Assembly (NCBI GenBank): GCA_020687605.1 | Contig: JAJEQY010000004.1 | Location: 1 to 64,000, forward strand | DNA from: Intestinimonas aquisgranensis | GTDB lineage: Bacteria > Bacillota > Clostridia > Oscillospirales > Oscillospiraceae | Length of the DNA stretch: 64,000 nucleotides | Reading direction: 5' to 3' | Part shown: positions 33,627-42,573 of the stretch, piece by piece | Layout: every line of letters starts with the position of its first letter | How positions within the stretch are numbered: position 1 is the first letter of the stretch | Position numbers and translations under genes: made by a program | The notes under the pieces: model-generated | Databases searched by the model: none | What the model was told of the DNA's origin: nothing | Seen by the model: the letters and a program-made list of their open reading frames with translations, nothing else

Positions 33627-34449
33627 CGGCAAGGCCCTGGCGGCCAAGTGCAAGGCCAGGGTGGCCAAGGAGGTGGAAAGCCTGTCCCGGCGGCCGGGTC
33701 TGGCGGTCATCATCGTGGGAGACAACCAGGCCTCCCGTACATACGTCAACAGCAAGCGGAAGGACTGCGACGAGTGCGGCATTTACAGCGAGGAGTATGC
33801 TCTTCCCACGGACGCAGGCCAGGCCGCCCTCATGGAGATCATCGAGAGCCTCAACGGCCGCCCGGACATCGATGGCATCCTCTGTCAGCTTCCCCTGCCC
33901 GAGGGCTATGACGAGGAGGCGGTCCTGCTGGCCATCGACCCGGACAAGGATGTGGACGGCTTCCATCCCATCAACGTGGGCCGGCTGTCCACCGGCCAGC
34001 CCTGCTTCGCCCCCTGCACCCCCGCCGGCGTCATGGAGATGCTCAAGGAGTACGGAGTGGACCCCAAGGGGAAGGAGTGCGTGGTAGTGGGACGGTCCAA
34101 CATCGTGGGCAAGCCCATGGGCATGCTGCTCCTGGCCGCCCACGGCACCGTCACCATCTGCCATTCCCGGACAAAAGACCTGGGCGAGGTCTGCCGCCGG
34201 GCTGATATCCTGGTGGCGGCGGTTGGAAAGCGGAACATCATCACCGCCGACATGGTGAAGGAGGGCGCGGTGGTCATCGACGTGGCCATGAACCGCAACG
34301 AGGCCGGCAAGCTCTGCGGCGACGTGGACTACCCAGCCGTGGCCGAGAAAGCCTCTCTCATCACTCCGGTGCCCGGAGGCGTGGGCCCCATGACCCGGGC
34401 CATGCTGATGGTGAACACCCTGGAGGCCGCCCGTCGGCACGGGTGCTGA
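33607..34449 (+). CDS. folD: Methylenetetrahydrofolate dehydrogenase/cyclohydrolase
   Basis: 280-aa bifunctional FolD that interconverts 5,10-methylene- and 10-formyl-THF. Catalytic Tyr and Lys lie in SRTYVNSKRKDCDE near residues 45-55; the second signature PVPGGVGPMTRAML is at the C-terminus, with VVVGRSNIVGKP in the NADP domain. AAGGAGGAGG precedes ATG 33607. 10-formyl-THF from this enzyme feeds PurN and the AICAR formyltransferase encoded at 52-54 kb. Confidence 0.96.
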   Translation: MAATVIDGKALAAKCKARVAKEVESLSRRPGLAVIIVGDNQASRTYVNSKRKDCDECGIYSEEYALPTDAGQAALMEIIESLNGRPDIDGILCQLPLPEGYDEEAVLLAIDPDKDVDGFHPINVGRLSTGQPCFAPCTPAGVMEMLKEYGVDPKGKECVVVGRSNIVGKPMGMLLLAAHGTVTICHSRTKDLGEVCRRADILVAAVGKRNIITADMVKEGAVVIDVAMNRNEAGKLCGDVDYPAVAEKASLITPVPGGVGPMTRAMLMVNTLEAARRHGC

Positions 34450-34456
34450 AAACTGA

Positions 34457-34507
34457 AAAAATGACAGGGCCGGGAGACATGCACGCGTCCCCCGGCCTTG
34501 TCATTTT
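34457..34507 (+). terminator. Terminator after folD
   Basis: Long stem AAATGACAGGGCCGGG / CCCGGCCTTGTCATTT with one mismatch and TTTT at the end. Its right arm also holds the -35 of the trpS promoter. Confidence 0.88.
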
Positions 34508-34526
34508 GAGGGTAATGTGGTATGAT
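34498..34526 (+). promoter_or_regulatory. Promoter of trpS
   Basis: TTGTCA (34498-34503), 17 bases, TATGAT (34521-34526). The leader of about 100 bases shows no T-box consensus. Confidence 0.65.
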
Positions 34527-34634
34527 ATTATCCGCTGTATAGGCTCTGTGGGACCGCTTTTGGGTGCGATTCTCCAAGCGGACCGCCGATTCCGTAAGAA
34601 AGATCGATAGGATCCTGTTTCGAGGTGCAATGAT

Positions 34635-35642
34635 ATGGAACAAGAAATGCAGAAAAAAGTAATGCTCTCCGGTATCCAGCCCAGTGGTGACCTGCATCTG
34701 GGCAATTATCTGGGTGCCATCAAGAACTGGGGCGCCCGGGCCGAGGAGTTTGACTGCTACTATTTTATGGCCGACATGCACACCATCACCGTCCGTCAGA
34801 ACCCAGCTGACCTGCGCCGGCGGACCCTGGAGCAGCTGGCGGCCTACATCGCCTGCGGTCTGGACCCGGAGAAGAATACCCTCTTCATCCAGTCCCACAT
34901 CCCCGCTCACGCCGAGCTGGGCTGGGTCCTTAACTGCTACACCATGTTCGGCGAGCTCAGCCGCATGACCCAGTTCAAGGACAAGTCTGCCAAGCATGCC
35001 GACAACATCAACGGCGGCCTCTTTACCTACCCTGCCCTCATGGCGGCCGACATCCTGCTCTACCAGCCCGACTATGTCCCTGTGGGCAACGATCAGAAGC
35101 AGCATGTGGAGCTCACCCGGAACGTGGCCCAGCGCTTCAACAACATCTACGGCGAGGTGTTCAAGATCCCGGAGCCCTACATCCCCAAGACCGGTGCCCG
35201 GATCATGTCCCTCAATGCCCCTGATGCCAAGATGAGCAAGTCCATCCCCGAGGGCTGTGTCTTCCTCATGGAGAAGCCGGAGGATATCCAGCGCAAGTTC
35301 AAGCGGGCCATCACCGATTCCGACACCGAGCACTGTGTCCGTTTTGACCCGGAGAACAAGCCCGGCGTGTCCAACCTCATGAGTATCTACTCCGCGGTTA
35401 CCGGCAAAACCATGGAGGAGATCGAGGCCGAGTTTGACGGCCAGGGCTATGGCAAGTTCAAGCCCGCCGTGGGCGACGCGGTGATCGAGTGCCTGCGTCC
35501 CATCCGGGAGGAGGCCCAGCGGCTCCTGGCCGATAAGGCCTATCTGGAGTCGGTCTATCGTGCCGGCGCCGAAAAGGCCAGCTATGTGGCCAACAAGACC
35601 CTGCGCAAGGTCTACAAAAAGGTGGGCTTCGTGGCCCGGTAA
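34635..35642 (+). CDS. trpS: Tryptophanyl-tRNA synthetase
   Basis: 335-aa class I synthetase. The HIGH-type motif is GDLHLGNYLGA near residues 18-28, and the KMSKS loop reads AKMSKS near residue 198. Length agrees with bacterial TrpS. The GAGGTGCAATGAT site precedes ATG 34635. Monocistronic or read into the next gene, 37 bases downstream. Confidence 0.97.
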   Translation: MEQEMQKKVMLSGIQPSGDLHLGNYLGAIKNWGARAEEFDCYYFMADMHTITVRQNPADLRRRTLEQLAAYIACGLDPEKNTLFIQSHIPAHAELGWVLNCYTMFGELSRMTQFKDKSAKHADNINGGLFTYPALMAADILLYQPDYVPVGNDQKQHVELTRNVAQRFNNIYGEVFKIPEPYIPKTGARIMSLNAPDAKMSKSIPEGCVFLMEKPEDIQRKFKRAITDSDTEHCVRFDPENKPGVSNLMSIYSAVTGKTMEEIEAEFDGQGYGKFKPAVGDAVIECLRPIREEAQRLLADKAYLESVYRAGAEKASYVANKTLRKVYKKVGFVAR

Positions 35643-35679
35643 CGGCCCGGTCTTGTCTGAAAAAGGAGCATTTTTGTCA

Positions 35680-36765
35680 ATGAACAGTGATTTGCAGACC
35701 ATGGGCTGGGTGGCCGCCGCTCTGGTCACCGCCATGGTGGTTTCCCTCATCACCACGCCGGTGGTAAAAAATCTGGCCTTCAAGGTGGGCGCCGTGGACG
35801 TGCCCAAGGACAACCGCCGGATGCATGACCACCCCATCCCCCGGATGGGCGGCCTGGCCATTTTCTTTGGTTTCATCCTCAGCGCCCTACTCTATGTGGA
35901 GATGACCCCTCAGTTCCGAGGCATGCTGCTGGGCGGCGTCATCATCGTGGTGCTGGGCATCTTTGACGACATCTATGCCCTGGGTGCCAAGTTCAAGCTG
36001 GTCATTCAGATCATTGCCGCTCTGGTGGCGGTACTGTCCGGCAATGTCATCGAGATTATCTCCAACCCTAACGTCCTCTCGCCTAACCCCTGGTGGGACC
36101 TTGGGTGGCTCTCCTATCCCGCCACCGTGCTGTGGATCGTGGCCATCACCAACGCCGTCAACCTCATTGATGGGCTGGATGGTCTGGCCTGCGGTGTGTC
36201 CACCATCAGCGCCCTTACCATGCTGGTCATCTCTCTGGCGGTGGCCGACGCCCCGGTAGCCATTGTCATGGCTGCCCTGGCCGGTGCCTGCATCGGCTTC
36301 CTGCCCTATAACCTCAATCCCGCCAAGATCTTTATGGGGGACACCGGTTCCACCTTCCTGGGCTTTATCCTGGCCGTTATGTCCATCCAGGGCCTTTTCA
36401 AGTTCTATACCATCATCTCTTTTGCCGTGCCCTTCCTGATGCTGGGCCTTCCCATCTTTGATACCTGCTTTGCCTTCATCCGGCGTATTGCCCACGGCCA
36501 AAGTCCCATGCACCCCGACCGGAGCCATGTCCACCACCGGCTCATCGATATGGGCTTCAATCAGAAGCAGGCGGTGGCGGTGCTCTACATCATCAGCGCC
36601 ATTCTGGGCCTCTGCGCCGTGGTGCTCACTACCAGCGGTGAGCTCAAGGCCATGCTATTGATGCTGGCCCTGTGCGCCGCCGGTGCCGTGTCCGCCCGGA
36701 TCTTTTTGAGCAACAATGAGAAGAAGAAAAACGAGGAAGCCGAACAGAAGGAGGATCAGCCGTGA
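35680..36765 (+). CDS. tagO: Undecaprenyl-phosphate GlcNAc-1-phosphate transferase (TagO/WecA family)
   Basis: 361-aa membrane transferase of the MraY/WecA family that starts teichoic acid or other cell-wall polymer synthesis by loading GlcNAc-1-phosphate on undecaprenyl phosphate. Catalytic motifs: GIFDDIYALG, NAVNLIDGLDGLA, AKIFMGDTGST and HPDRSHVHHR. About ten helices. ATG 35680 follows AAAAGGAGC. The charged Lys/Glu tail is cytoplasmic. Overlaps wecB by four bases, matching a shared wall-polymer pathway. TagO versus WecA cannot be separated here. Confidence 0.9.
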   Translation: MNSDLQTMGWVAAALVTAMVVSLITTPVVKNLAFKVGAVDVPKDNRRMHDHPIPRMGGLAIFFGFILSALLYVEMTPQFRGMLLGGVIIVVLGIFDDIYALGAKFKLVIQIIAALVAVLSGNVIEIISNPNVLSPNPWWDLGWLSYPATVLWIVAITNAVNLIDGLDGLACGVSTISALTMLVISLAVADAPVAIVMAALAGACIGFLPYNLNPAKIFMGDTGSTFLGFILAVMSIQGLFKFYTIISFAVPFLMLGLPIFDTCFAFIRRIAHGQSPMHPDRSHVHHRLIDMGFNQKQAVAVLYIISAILGLCAVVLTTSGELKAMLLMLALCAAGAVSARIFLSNNEKKKNEEAEQKEDQP

Positions 36766-37910
36766 AGACCATCCGTGTCATGACCATATTCGGTACCCGG
36801 CCGGAGGCCATCAAGATGGCGCCTCTGGTCCGGGAACTCTCCCGCCGGGAGGGTGTGGAGAGCCTGTGCTGTGTCACCGCCCAGCACCGTGAGATGCTGG
36901 ACTCGGTGCTCCACATCTTCGGCCTGACGCCGGACTATGACCTCAACATTATGGAGCCCCGGCAGACCCTCTCCACCATTACCTGTAAGTGCCTCACCGG
37001 TGTGGAAGGGGTGCTGACCCAGGCCAAGCCCGACCTGGTGCTGGTCCACGGTGACACCTCCACCACCTTCTCCGCCGCCCTGGCGGCCTACTACCAGCAG
37101 GTCATGGTGGGTCACGTGGAGGCGGGGCTGCGTACCTATGACAAATATTCTCCCTTCCCGGAGGAGATGAACCGTACTCTGGTGGGGGACATTGCCGACC
37201 TCCACTTCTGTCCCACCCCTGCAAACCGGGAGAATCTGGCCCGGGAGGGCATCACCAAAGGTGTCTTTATCACGGGCAACACGGTCATCGACGCCATGTC
37301 CACCACCGTTCGGTCCGACTTCAAGTTCTCCACCCAGCTCCTCAACGAGCTGGACTACAACCGGCGTCAGGTGGTGCTGGTGACCTGCCACCGCCGGGAA
37401 AACTACGGTGAGCCCATGGCCCACATTATGACCGCCCTGCGGCGCATTGTGGAGGACCATCCCCAGGTGGAGCTTGTCTATCCCGTTCATCTCTCCCCGG
37501 TGGTCCGGGAGGCGGCGGCCAAGTACCTCTCCGGCCACGACCGCATCCACCTCATCGATCCTCTGGACGTGGAGGAGATGCACAATCTGATGGCCCGGTG
37601 CCATCTGGTTATGACGGACTCCGGCGGCCTCCAGGAGGAGGCGCCCGCCATGGGTAAGCCGGTGCTTGTCCTCCGCCGGGAGACCGAGCGGCCGGAGGCC
37701 ATCACCGCCGGTACGGTCCGGCTGGCGGGGACGGAGGAGGCCGAGGTCTACCGCCTGGGCAGCCTACTGCTGGAGGACCAGGCGGTTTACGCCCAGATGG
37801 CCCACGCCGTCAATCCTTACGGAGACGGGCAGGCCTGCCGGCGCATCGCTGACGCCATTGAGTGGAAATTCTGCCTGCGGGAAGAGGCGCCGGAGGAGTT
37901 CCGAGCCTGA
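36762..37910 (+). CDS. wecB: UDP-GlcNAc 2-epimerase (non-hydrolysing)
   Basis: 382-aa epimerase that makes UDP-ManNAc for teichoic acid linkage units or capsule. The start GTRPEAIKMAPL is characteristic, with HVEAGLRT, RRENYG, and TDSGGLQEEAP in the UDP-binding half. GTG 36762 overlaps the previous stop in a GTGA; GGAGGATCA lies just upstream. Works with the preceding transferase. Confidence 0.95.
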   Translation: MKTIRVMTIFGTRPEAIKMAPLVRELSRREGVESLCCVTAQHREMLDSVLHIFGLTPDYDLNIMEPRQTLSTITCKCLTGVEGVLTQAKPDLVLVHGDTSTTFSAALAAYYQQVMVGHVEAGLRTYDKYSPFPEEMNRTLVGDIADLHFCPTPANRENLAREGITKGVFITGNTVIDAMSTTVRSDFKFSTQLLNELDYNRRQVVLVTCHRRENYGEPMAHIMTALRRIVEDHPQVELVYPVHLSPVVREAAAKYLSGHDRIHLIDPLDVEEMHNLMARCHLVMTDSGGLQEEAPAMGKPVLVLRRETERPEAITAGTVRLAGTEEAEVYRLGSLLLEDQAVYAQMAHAVNPYGDGQACRRIADAIEWKFCLREEAPEEFRA

Positions 37911-37937
37911 TTCGCAGCTGGGACAGGAGGGAGCGGG

Positions 37938-38729
37938 ATGGAACGAAAAAACAAACTGGTGCTCTTCCTGCTCATCGTCCTGGTGATGACGGTGGCATTG
38001 ATCTCCAGCTTCGGCCTCAATATTTTTGCCGGTAAAGGGGCGGAGATTGTCCTGCCCACACCGGCTGCCACATCCTCCGGCGAAGATGAGGGCCTGGAGG
38101 GCGGCGGTCAGGTGCTGCCAGTCCGCACGACGCCGGAGACAGTGCAGAACATCATTGCCACCTTGACCCGGCCGGAGAACTATGCCCGCACGGTCACGGT
38201 GGAGATGGCCACCGGAACGGGTCAGGCGGGGAGCTTTACCGCGAACGTTCTGGTAGACGGCGCCTGGACCAGTATTGAGCTGACTCAGAGCTTCCAGCCA
38301 ATGGGGACCCAGTACACCATTGTCTATACCGATCCTGAGAGTGGAGAGGGGACCCTCTACCGCTGGTACGCCGGCAGCAAGGAGGTCAAGTCCTGGCCGG
38401 TGGGGGAGAACGGAGCCGACCTGGCCCAGCATATCCCCACCTATGAGGACGTGCTGGCGCTGGACAAAGAAATGATCGTGGATGCCAACTATGTGACCCG
38501 TGATGGGGTGCCCTGCATCTATGTGGAGACCTCTGTAGACGAGCTGGGTTACCTGGAGCGCTATTGGATCTCCACCGGCAACGGCCTGCTGATCGCCTCG
38601 GAGACGGTCAAGGATGACGTGGTAATCATGCGGATGCGCTCCACCGATGCAGAAGTGCTCCAGGCGGCGGAGAAGGACCGCTTTACCCTGCCCGACGGTA
38701 CTGTGCTGTACGAACAGACCACGCCATAA
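37938..38729 (+). CDS. Membrane-anchored extracytoplasmic protein, unknown
   Basis: 263-aa protein with an N-terminal hydrophobic segment (residues 8-30) that should anchor it outside the cytoplasm, then a Pro/Ser/Thr/Gly-rich linker and a beta-rich domain reminiscent in pattern of LolA/RseB-type folds (repeated strands such as YARTVTVEMATG and CIYVETSVDELGYLERYWIS). That resemblance is only an impression. GGAGGGAGCGGG precedes ATG 37938. Follows wecB by 27 bases and is convergent with the small minus-strand cluster. Confidence 0.65.
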   Translation: MERKNKLVLFLLIVLVMTVALISSFGLNIFAGKGAEIVLPTPAATSSGEDEGLEGGGQVLPVRTTPETVQNIIATLTRPENYARTVTVEMATGTGQAGSFTANVLVDGAWTSIELTQSFQPMGTQYTIVYTDPESGEGTLYRWYAGSKEVKSWPVGENGADLAQHIPTYEDVLALDKEMIVDANYVTRDGVPCIYVETSVDELGYLERYWISTGNGLLIASETVKDDVVIMRMRSTDAEVLQAAEKDRFTLPDGTVLYEQTTP

Positions 38730-38730
38730 T

Positions 38731-39051
38731 TCATGATTTGTCTCTGCTCTCCCGGCCGCCCAGACCGAAGAGGAGCAGGAGTCCCAGGGTGATGACCGGC
38801 TCCAGGTCGTCACCGTCGGTGAGCAGCAGGAGCAGGATCAGCAGAAGGAGAATGTCTCCCCGGTCCAGCTCCTCCAGCCCCAGGCTCTTGAGAAGTCCTG
38901 TGAGCCAGGCGCCATGACCGCCGCCTGCCGGCCCTCCGGCGGGCGGCGGTCTCCGGTCCTGATGGTGTTCGCTGCCGCTGTACCGGTCCTGGCTTTCCTC
39001 TACTGCGACCCGTTCATAGCCTCCGGAGCGGGGAATATAGCGGTTATACAT
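38731..39051 (-). CDS. Small protein with hydrophobic C-terminus, unknown
   Basis: 106-aa protein not matched to a named family. N-terminus MYNRYIPRSGGYERV is polar and Tyr/Arg-rich, the middle is Gly/His/Pro-rich, and the end has two Leu-rich helices separated by an acidic turn (ILLLLILLLLLTDGDDLEP and ITLGLLLLFGL). ATG 39051 overlaps the upstream gene by eight bases. Similar short proteins occur in related Clostridia as far as I recall, which suggests a conserved, possibly sporulation-linked role, but this is not shown by the sequence. Confidence 0.6.
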   Translation of the reverse strand: MYNRYIPRSGGYERVAVEESQDRYSGSEHHQDRRPPPAGGPAGGGHGAWLTGLLKSLGLEELDRGDILLLLILLLLLTDGDDLEPVITLGLLLLFGLGGRESRDKS

Positions 39052-39466
39052 CCTCTCGTCCCTCCCGCAGAGCGGCCAGAGCCACCCGGATGAGCCGGGA
39101 AAACTTGGCGATCTGGATGGCCCGGTCCACTTTGGCATAGCGCTCCGGCTTCACGTAGGGCCGCAGAGCGGCCAACAAAGCGGTCTTGTGGTCGTCGGGC
39201 CGGTTCCACTCGGAGAGCAGCCGGCCAGCCAGCTGCAGCAGCTTGGGGTCCAGCCCTTCGCCGCCGCTGCCGCCGGTGAAGGCACTCAGCAGGCCGCTCA
39301 GGTCGGGCGGCGCTTGGTCTCCAGACAGGACGGGCGGTTCCTCTGGGGTGTCCTGATCGTTGGGAGCTGCTTCGCCATCCAGGCTCTGGGCCAGGGACAT
39401 GATCTTGCCCATGGCGTCGGGGTCTGCCAATATGGCATTGAGTTTTTCTGAAAAGCCGTCCGACAT
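39044..39466 (-). CDS. Uncharacterised helical protein
   Basis: 140-aa protein with an N-terminal segment FSEKLNAILADPDAMGKIMSLAQSL, a disordered Pro/Glu/Asp linker (residues 35-60), and a helical, basic C-terminal half (LLAALRPYVKPERYAKVDRAIQIAKFSRLI). The start MSDGF at 39466 was preferred to one two codons earlier because the GAGGGGG ribosome binding site is seven bases from it. Middle gene of a three-gene minus-strand unit. Not recognised. Confidence 0.62.
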   Translation of the reverse strand: MSDGFSEKLNAILADPDAMGKIMSLAQSLDGEAAPNDQDTPEEPPVLSGDQAPPDLSGLLSAFTGGSGGEGLDPKLLQLAGRLLSEWNRPDDHKTALLAALRPYVKPERYAKVDRAIQIAKFSRLIRVALAALREGREDV

Positions 39467-39505
39467 GGCCATGCCCCCTCTCTGCGCCCGACAGCCAGGC
39501 AGATC

Positions 39506-39778
39506 TTATGGTTTAGGTGCGTTCCGTTTGATACGCTCCACCACACCGGCGCCGGTTGGGTCGTCCATGACCCGTCCCACCAGGTTCTGAAGCTGTGTAG
39601 GGTCCCCGCGCATGGCGGCGTCGGCCGCTGCCTGAAGCCCGCCCTGTCGCTGCAGCATTTCCATCAGGGCTTTGGTGTCCGGAGAGCGGAGGAGCCGTTC
39701 CAGGGCCGCCTTGTCCTTGAGGAGCTTTTCCGCCCGGGGTGTGTGCAGGATGCTGCCGGGCTGTGATTTGTTTGCCAT
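39506..39778 (-). CDS. Small uncharacterised helical protein
   Basis: 90-aa soluble protein, mostly helical and charged (RAEKLLKDKAALERLLRSPD, KALMEMLQRQGG, LVGRVMDDPTGAGVVERIKRN). ATG 39778 follows GGAGGGATCCCAC. First gene of the unit with 39044-39466 and 38731-39051. The two larger partners share with it a motif of the type LxxPDxxxxxMxxxQ, hinting at common origin, but no function is known to me. Confidence 0.62.
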   Translation of the reverse strand: MANKSQPGSILHTPRAEKLLKDKAALERLLRSPDTKALMEMLQRQGGLQAAADAAMRGDPTQLQNLVGRVMDDPTGAGVVERIKRNAPKP

Positions 39779-39850
39779 GTGGGATCCCTCCATCTAAGAT
39801 ATGACCGGACTCATGGTATTATATGTGACTTTTTCCCAGAGGTGACCGAA

Positions 39851-40330
39851 ATGAAGAAGGTATTGGTTCTGTCCGACTCTCATGGGGATGTGGACGCCAT
39901 GGAGCGGGCGGTGGCCCGGGAGCGGCCCGACCTGATTCTCCACCTGGGGGATCTGTGCAGGGATTTTGACGAACTCCAGCGGCGTCTGCCCATGACGCAG
40001 GCCATGCAGAACGTCTGCGGCAACTGTGACGGCTTTACCGAGGTACCCGACCAGCGGGTGCTGCTGGTAGAGGGAAAACGCATCCTCATGATGCACGGCC
40101 ACCGGTATGAGGTGAAGCTGGGGTATTCCAGGGCCATGTGGGCGGCCCGGGAGGCCGAAGCGGATATTCTCCTCTGCGGCCATACCCATATCGCACTGGA
40201 CCGGGACCTTATGGGGCTGCACCTGATGAACCCCGGCTCCTGTCGAGGCAGCCGGGGAACCTATGGCGTGATCGAGCTGGGGGAGGGGGAGCCTCTCTTC
40301 CGTATCGAAGAGAACAGAGCCGGCGCGTGA
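39851..40330 (+). CDS. YfcE/MJ0936-type metallophosphodiesterase
   Basis: 159-aa calcineurin-like phosphoesterase. Metal ligands are seen in SDSHGD (residues 8-13), HLGDLCRDFD, GNCD, MMHGH and CGHTH, the full di-metal set of the family. Likely hydrolyses a phosphodiester or phosphate monoester; the natural substrate is unknown. GAGGTGACCGAA precedes ATG 39851. Followed after 22 bases by coaX. Confidence 0.9.
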   Translation: MKKVLVLSDSHGDVDAMERAVARERPDLILHLGDLCRDFDELQRRLPMTQAMQNVCGNCDGFTEVPDQRVLLVEGKRILMMHGHRYEVKLGYSRAMWAAREAEADILLCGHTHIALDRDLMGLHLMNPGSCRGSRGTYGVIELGEGEPLFRIEENRAGA

Positions 40331-40352
40331 CCGGCGAAAGGAAGTGACGGAT

Positions 40353-41132
40353 ATGTTGTTGACCATCGATGTGGGCAACACCAATATGGTATTCAGCGTA
40401 TTCAACGGGGAAGTCTTGAAGGGGAGCTTTCGGCTGACCACAGTGGCTGGCCGGACCTCTGACGAGTTGGGCATGGACATCTGGAACCAGCTCTCCCGGT
40501 TGGGGATCAAGCCGGAGGATCTGGCGGATGCGATCATCAGCTCAGTGGTACCGCCGGTGATGGCGGCGCTCACGGACGCTCTGATCCGCTATCTGGGTAA
40601 GACGCCCATCGTGGTCGATGTGGACGTGGACCCGGGGCTCCCCTATGGAGTGGTGAGCAACGAACATCTGGGTACCGACCGGTCGGTGGCCTGTGTGGCC
40701 GCCATCCACAAGTACGGCGCCCCTCTTATCCTGGCCGATATGGGCACTGCTACCACGGTGGATGCCATCAGCCGGGATGGGGTCTATATGGGCGGATGCA
40801 TCACCGCCGGCGCACGGATCTCCATTGAGGCCCTCTTCCAGAAGACCGCCCTGCTGCCTCAGGTCAATCTGGCGCTGCCGGAGCGGGTCCTCAGCGGTAC
40901 TGCCGTGGGTCAGATCCAGGCCGGAGCGGTGCTGGGCTACATCGGGGCCATGGAGCGGCTCATCACCCAGGCTCGGGAGGAGATTAACGAACCGAAAGCC
41001 ACCGTGGTGGCCACTGGCGGTCTGGCGCCGGTCATCGCCGCCGGTACCGACCTCATCGATGTGGTGGATGGTCAGCTCATCCCCGACGGCCTACGGCTTT
41101 TGTATCAGAAGTACCTGCGGGAGCGTACGTAA
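40353..41132 (+). CDS. coaX: Type III pantothenate kinase
   Basis: 259-aa CoaX, the first enzyme of coenzyme A synthesis. ASKHA-fold motifs: DVGNTNMVFSVF near residue 7, GTDRSVACVAA, ADMGTATTVDAI and GGCITAGARIS. ATG 40353 follows AAAGGAAGTGACGGAT; an earlier in-frame GTG is inside the ribosome binding site. In front of a MATE exporter gene by 15 bases. Confidence 0.95.
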   Translation: MLLTIDVGNTNMVFSVFNGEVLKGSFRLTTVAGRTSDELGMDIWNQLSRLGIKPEDLADAIISSVVPPVMAALTDALIRYLGKTPIVVDVDVDPGLPYGVVSNEHLGTDRSVACVAAIHKYGAPLILADMGTATTVDAISRDGVYMGGCITAGARISIEALFQKTALLPQVNLALPERVLSGTAVGQIQAGAVLGYIGAMERLITQAREEINEPKATVVATGGLAPVIAAGTDLIDVVDGQLIPDGLRLLYQKYLRERT

Positions 41133-41147
41133 GAGAGGAGGGAGGAC

Positions 41148-42512
41148 GTGTCCGTGGGACGCGAGAAGACCATCGACATGACCCGGGGAGAGCCCCTGGG
41201 CCTCATCGTGCGGTTTTCCCTGCCCCTTTTGGTGGGCAATGCCTTTCAGCAGTTCTATAACATGGTGGACAGCTGGGTGGTGGGCCAGTTTGTGGGTACC
41301 ACAGCCCTGGCGGCGGTGGGGATCGCCTTCCCGGTGGTCTTCCTGCTCTCCTCGCTATTCATCGGCCTGTCCATCGGTGCCAGCGTCATGATCGCCCAGT
41401 TCATCGGCTCCGAGGACAGGGACGCCGTCCGCCGCAGCGTGAACACGGTGTACGGCGCCTTTATGGTCAGCATCATTCCGCTCACCATCTTTGGGCTGGC
41501 CATCGCCGGGCCTGTGCTGCGGCTCATCCAGGTGCCGGAGAGCACCTATGATCAGGCACATATCTATTTGCTGGTGGTCTTTGCCGGCATCATCGGCAGT
41601 CTGGGCTATAACATCAACGCCGGTATCCTTCAGGGGCTGGGGGACAGCCGGACGCCGCTGCTTTTTCTGGCAGTGGCCTGCGTCATCAACATTGTGCTGG
41701 ACCTGGTCTTTGTGCTGGTCTTCCACTGGGACGTCTTTGGCGTAGCTCTGGCCACCATCATCGCCCAGATCAGTTCCTGGCTCTTCGGCATCTTCTATGT
41801 AAACCGGAAGTACAGCTATTTTTCCATCCGGCCCTTCCGGCTGGCAATAGAGAAGCCCCTCCTCCGCCGGGTGCTGCGTTTGGGGGTGCCCTCGGGCATC
41901 CAGCAGTGTCAGCTGGCGGTGGCTGTACTGGTACTCCAGGCCCTCATCAACAGCTTTGGGGAGCAGTTTGCCGCAGGTTTCTCCGCCGCCAATAAGATCG
42001 ACACCTTTGCCTTCATGCCCATCGACAGCTTCGCCCTGGCGGTGACCACCTATGTAGGCCAGAACGTGGGGGCGGGCAGACTGGACCGGGTCAAGACCGG
42101 CGTACGGAAGGCCCTGGTGCTTTGTATTGTGGTGTGCGCCGTCATGTCGGCCCTGGTGGTGCCCAACTCCGACTTTTTCCTCTCCATTTTCAGCTCCGAC
42201 CCGGCGGTGATCCAGGCGGGTCGGGCCTATCTGGAGCGGGTCCTCTCTACCATGGTGCTGCTGGCGGTCATGTATCCCCTCAACAACGCTCTCCGTGGCG
42301 CTGGCGCGGTGGTGACCCCCATGGTGTCCAATATCGTGGCCCTGTGGGTGGCCCGGGTGCCGGCGGCCTACCTGCTGGCCCACTTCTATGGCAAGGAGGC
42401 CCTCTACTGGGCCTATCCCATCGGCTGGGCCATCGGCATTCTCATCAGCGGTACCGTCTACCTGCGCGGACGGTGGAAGCGAGCCTGTCCGGCAGCCCAA
42501 ATCACAGAATAA
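41148..42512 (+). CDS. MATE-family multidrug/cation exporter
   Basis: 454-aa multi-drug and toxic compound extrusion protein with about twelve helices in two related halves. Family features include PLLVGNAFQQFYNMVDSWVVGQFVG read in parts near residue 25, and QGLGDSRTPLLFL. Substrate unknown. GTG 41148 follows GAGGGAGGAC. Followed by a bidirectional terminator shared with uxaC. Confidence 0.92.
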   Translation: MSVGREKTIDMTRGEPLGLIVRFSLPLLVGNAFQQFYNMVDSWVVGQFVGTTALAAVGIAFPVVFLLSSLFIGLSIGASVMIAQFIGSEDRDAVRRSVNTVYGAFMVSIIPLTIFGLAIAGPVLRLIQVPESTYDQAHIYLLVVFAGIIGSLGYNINAGILQGLGDSRTPLLFLAVACVINIVLDLVFVLVFHWDVFGVALATIIAQISSWLFGIFYVNRKYSYFSIRPFRLAIEKPLLRRVLRLGVPSGIQQCQLAVAVLVLQALINSFGEQFAAGFSAANKIDTFAFMPIDSFALAVTTYVGQNVGAGRLDRVKTGVRKALVLCIVVCAVMSALVVPNSDFFLSIFSSDPAVIQAGRAYLERVLSTMVLLAVMYPLNNALRGAGAVVTPMVSNIVALWVARVPAAYLLAHFYGKEALYWAYPIGWAIGILISGTVYLRGRWKRACPAAQITE

Positions 42513-42557
42513 AAGAAGCTCCGTTGGAATGGCCCATTCCAACGGAGCTTCTTTGGT
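42511..42557. terminator. Bidirectional terminator between MATE gene and uxaC
   Basis: About 19-base stem: AAAGAAGCTCCGTTGGAAT pairs with ATTCCAACGGAGCTTCTTT across GGCCC. It serves both convergent transcripts. Confidence 0.92.
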
Positions 42558-42573
42558 TTCTTGATGGTATGTG

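Noticed and set aside
34527..34634. T-box leader for trpS
   Set aside because: No T-box consensus (AGGGTGGNACCGCG-like) and no terminator between promoter and gene.
40353..42512. MATE exporter as part of CoA metabolism
   Set aside because: Close spacing to coaX alone is no evidence of shared function.
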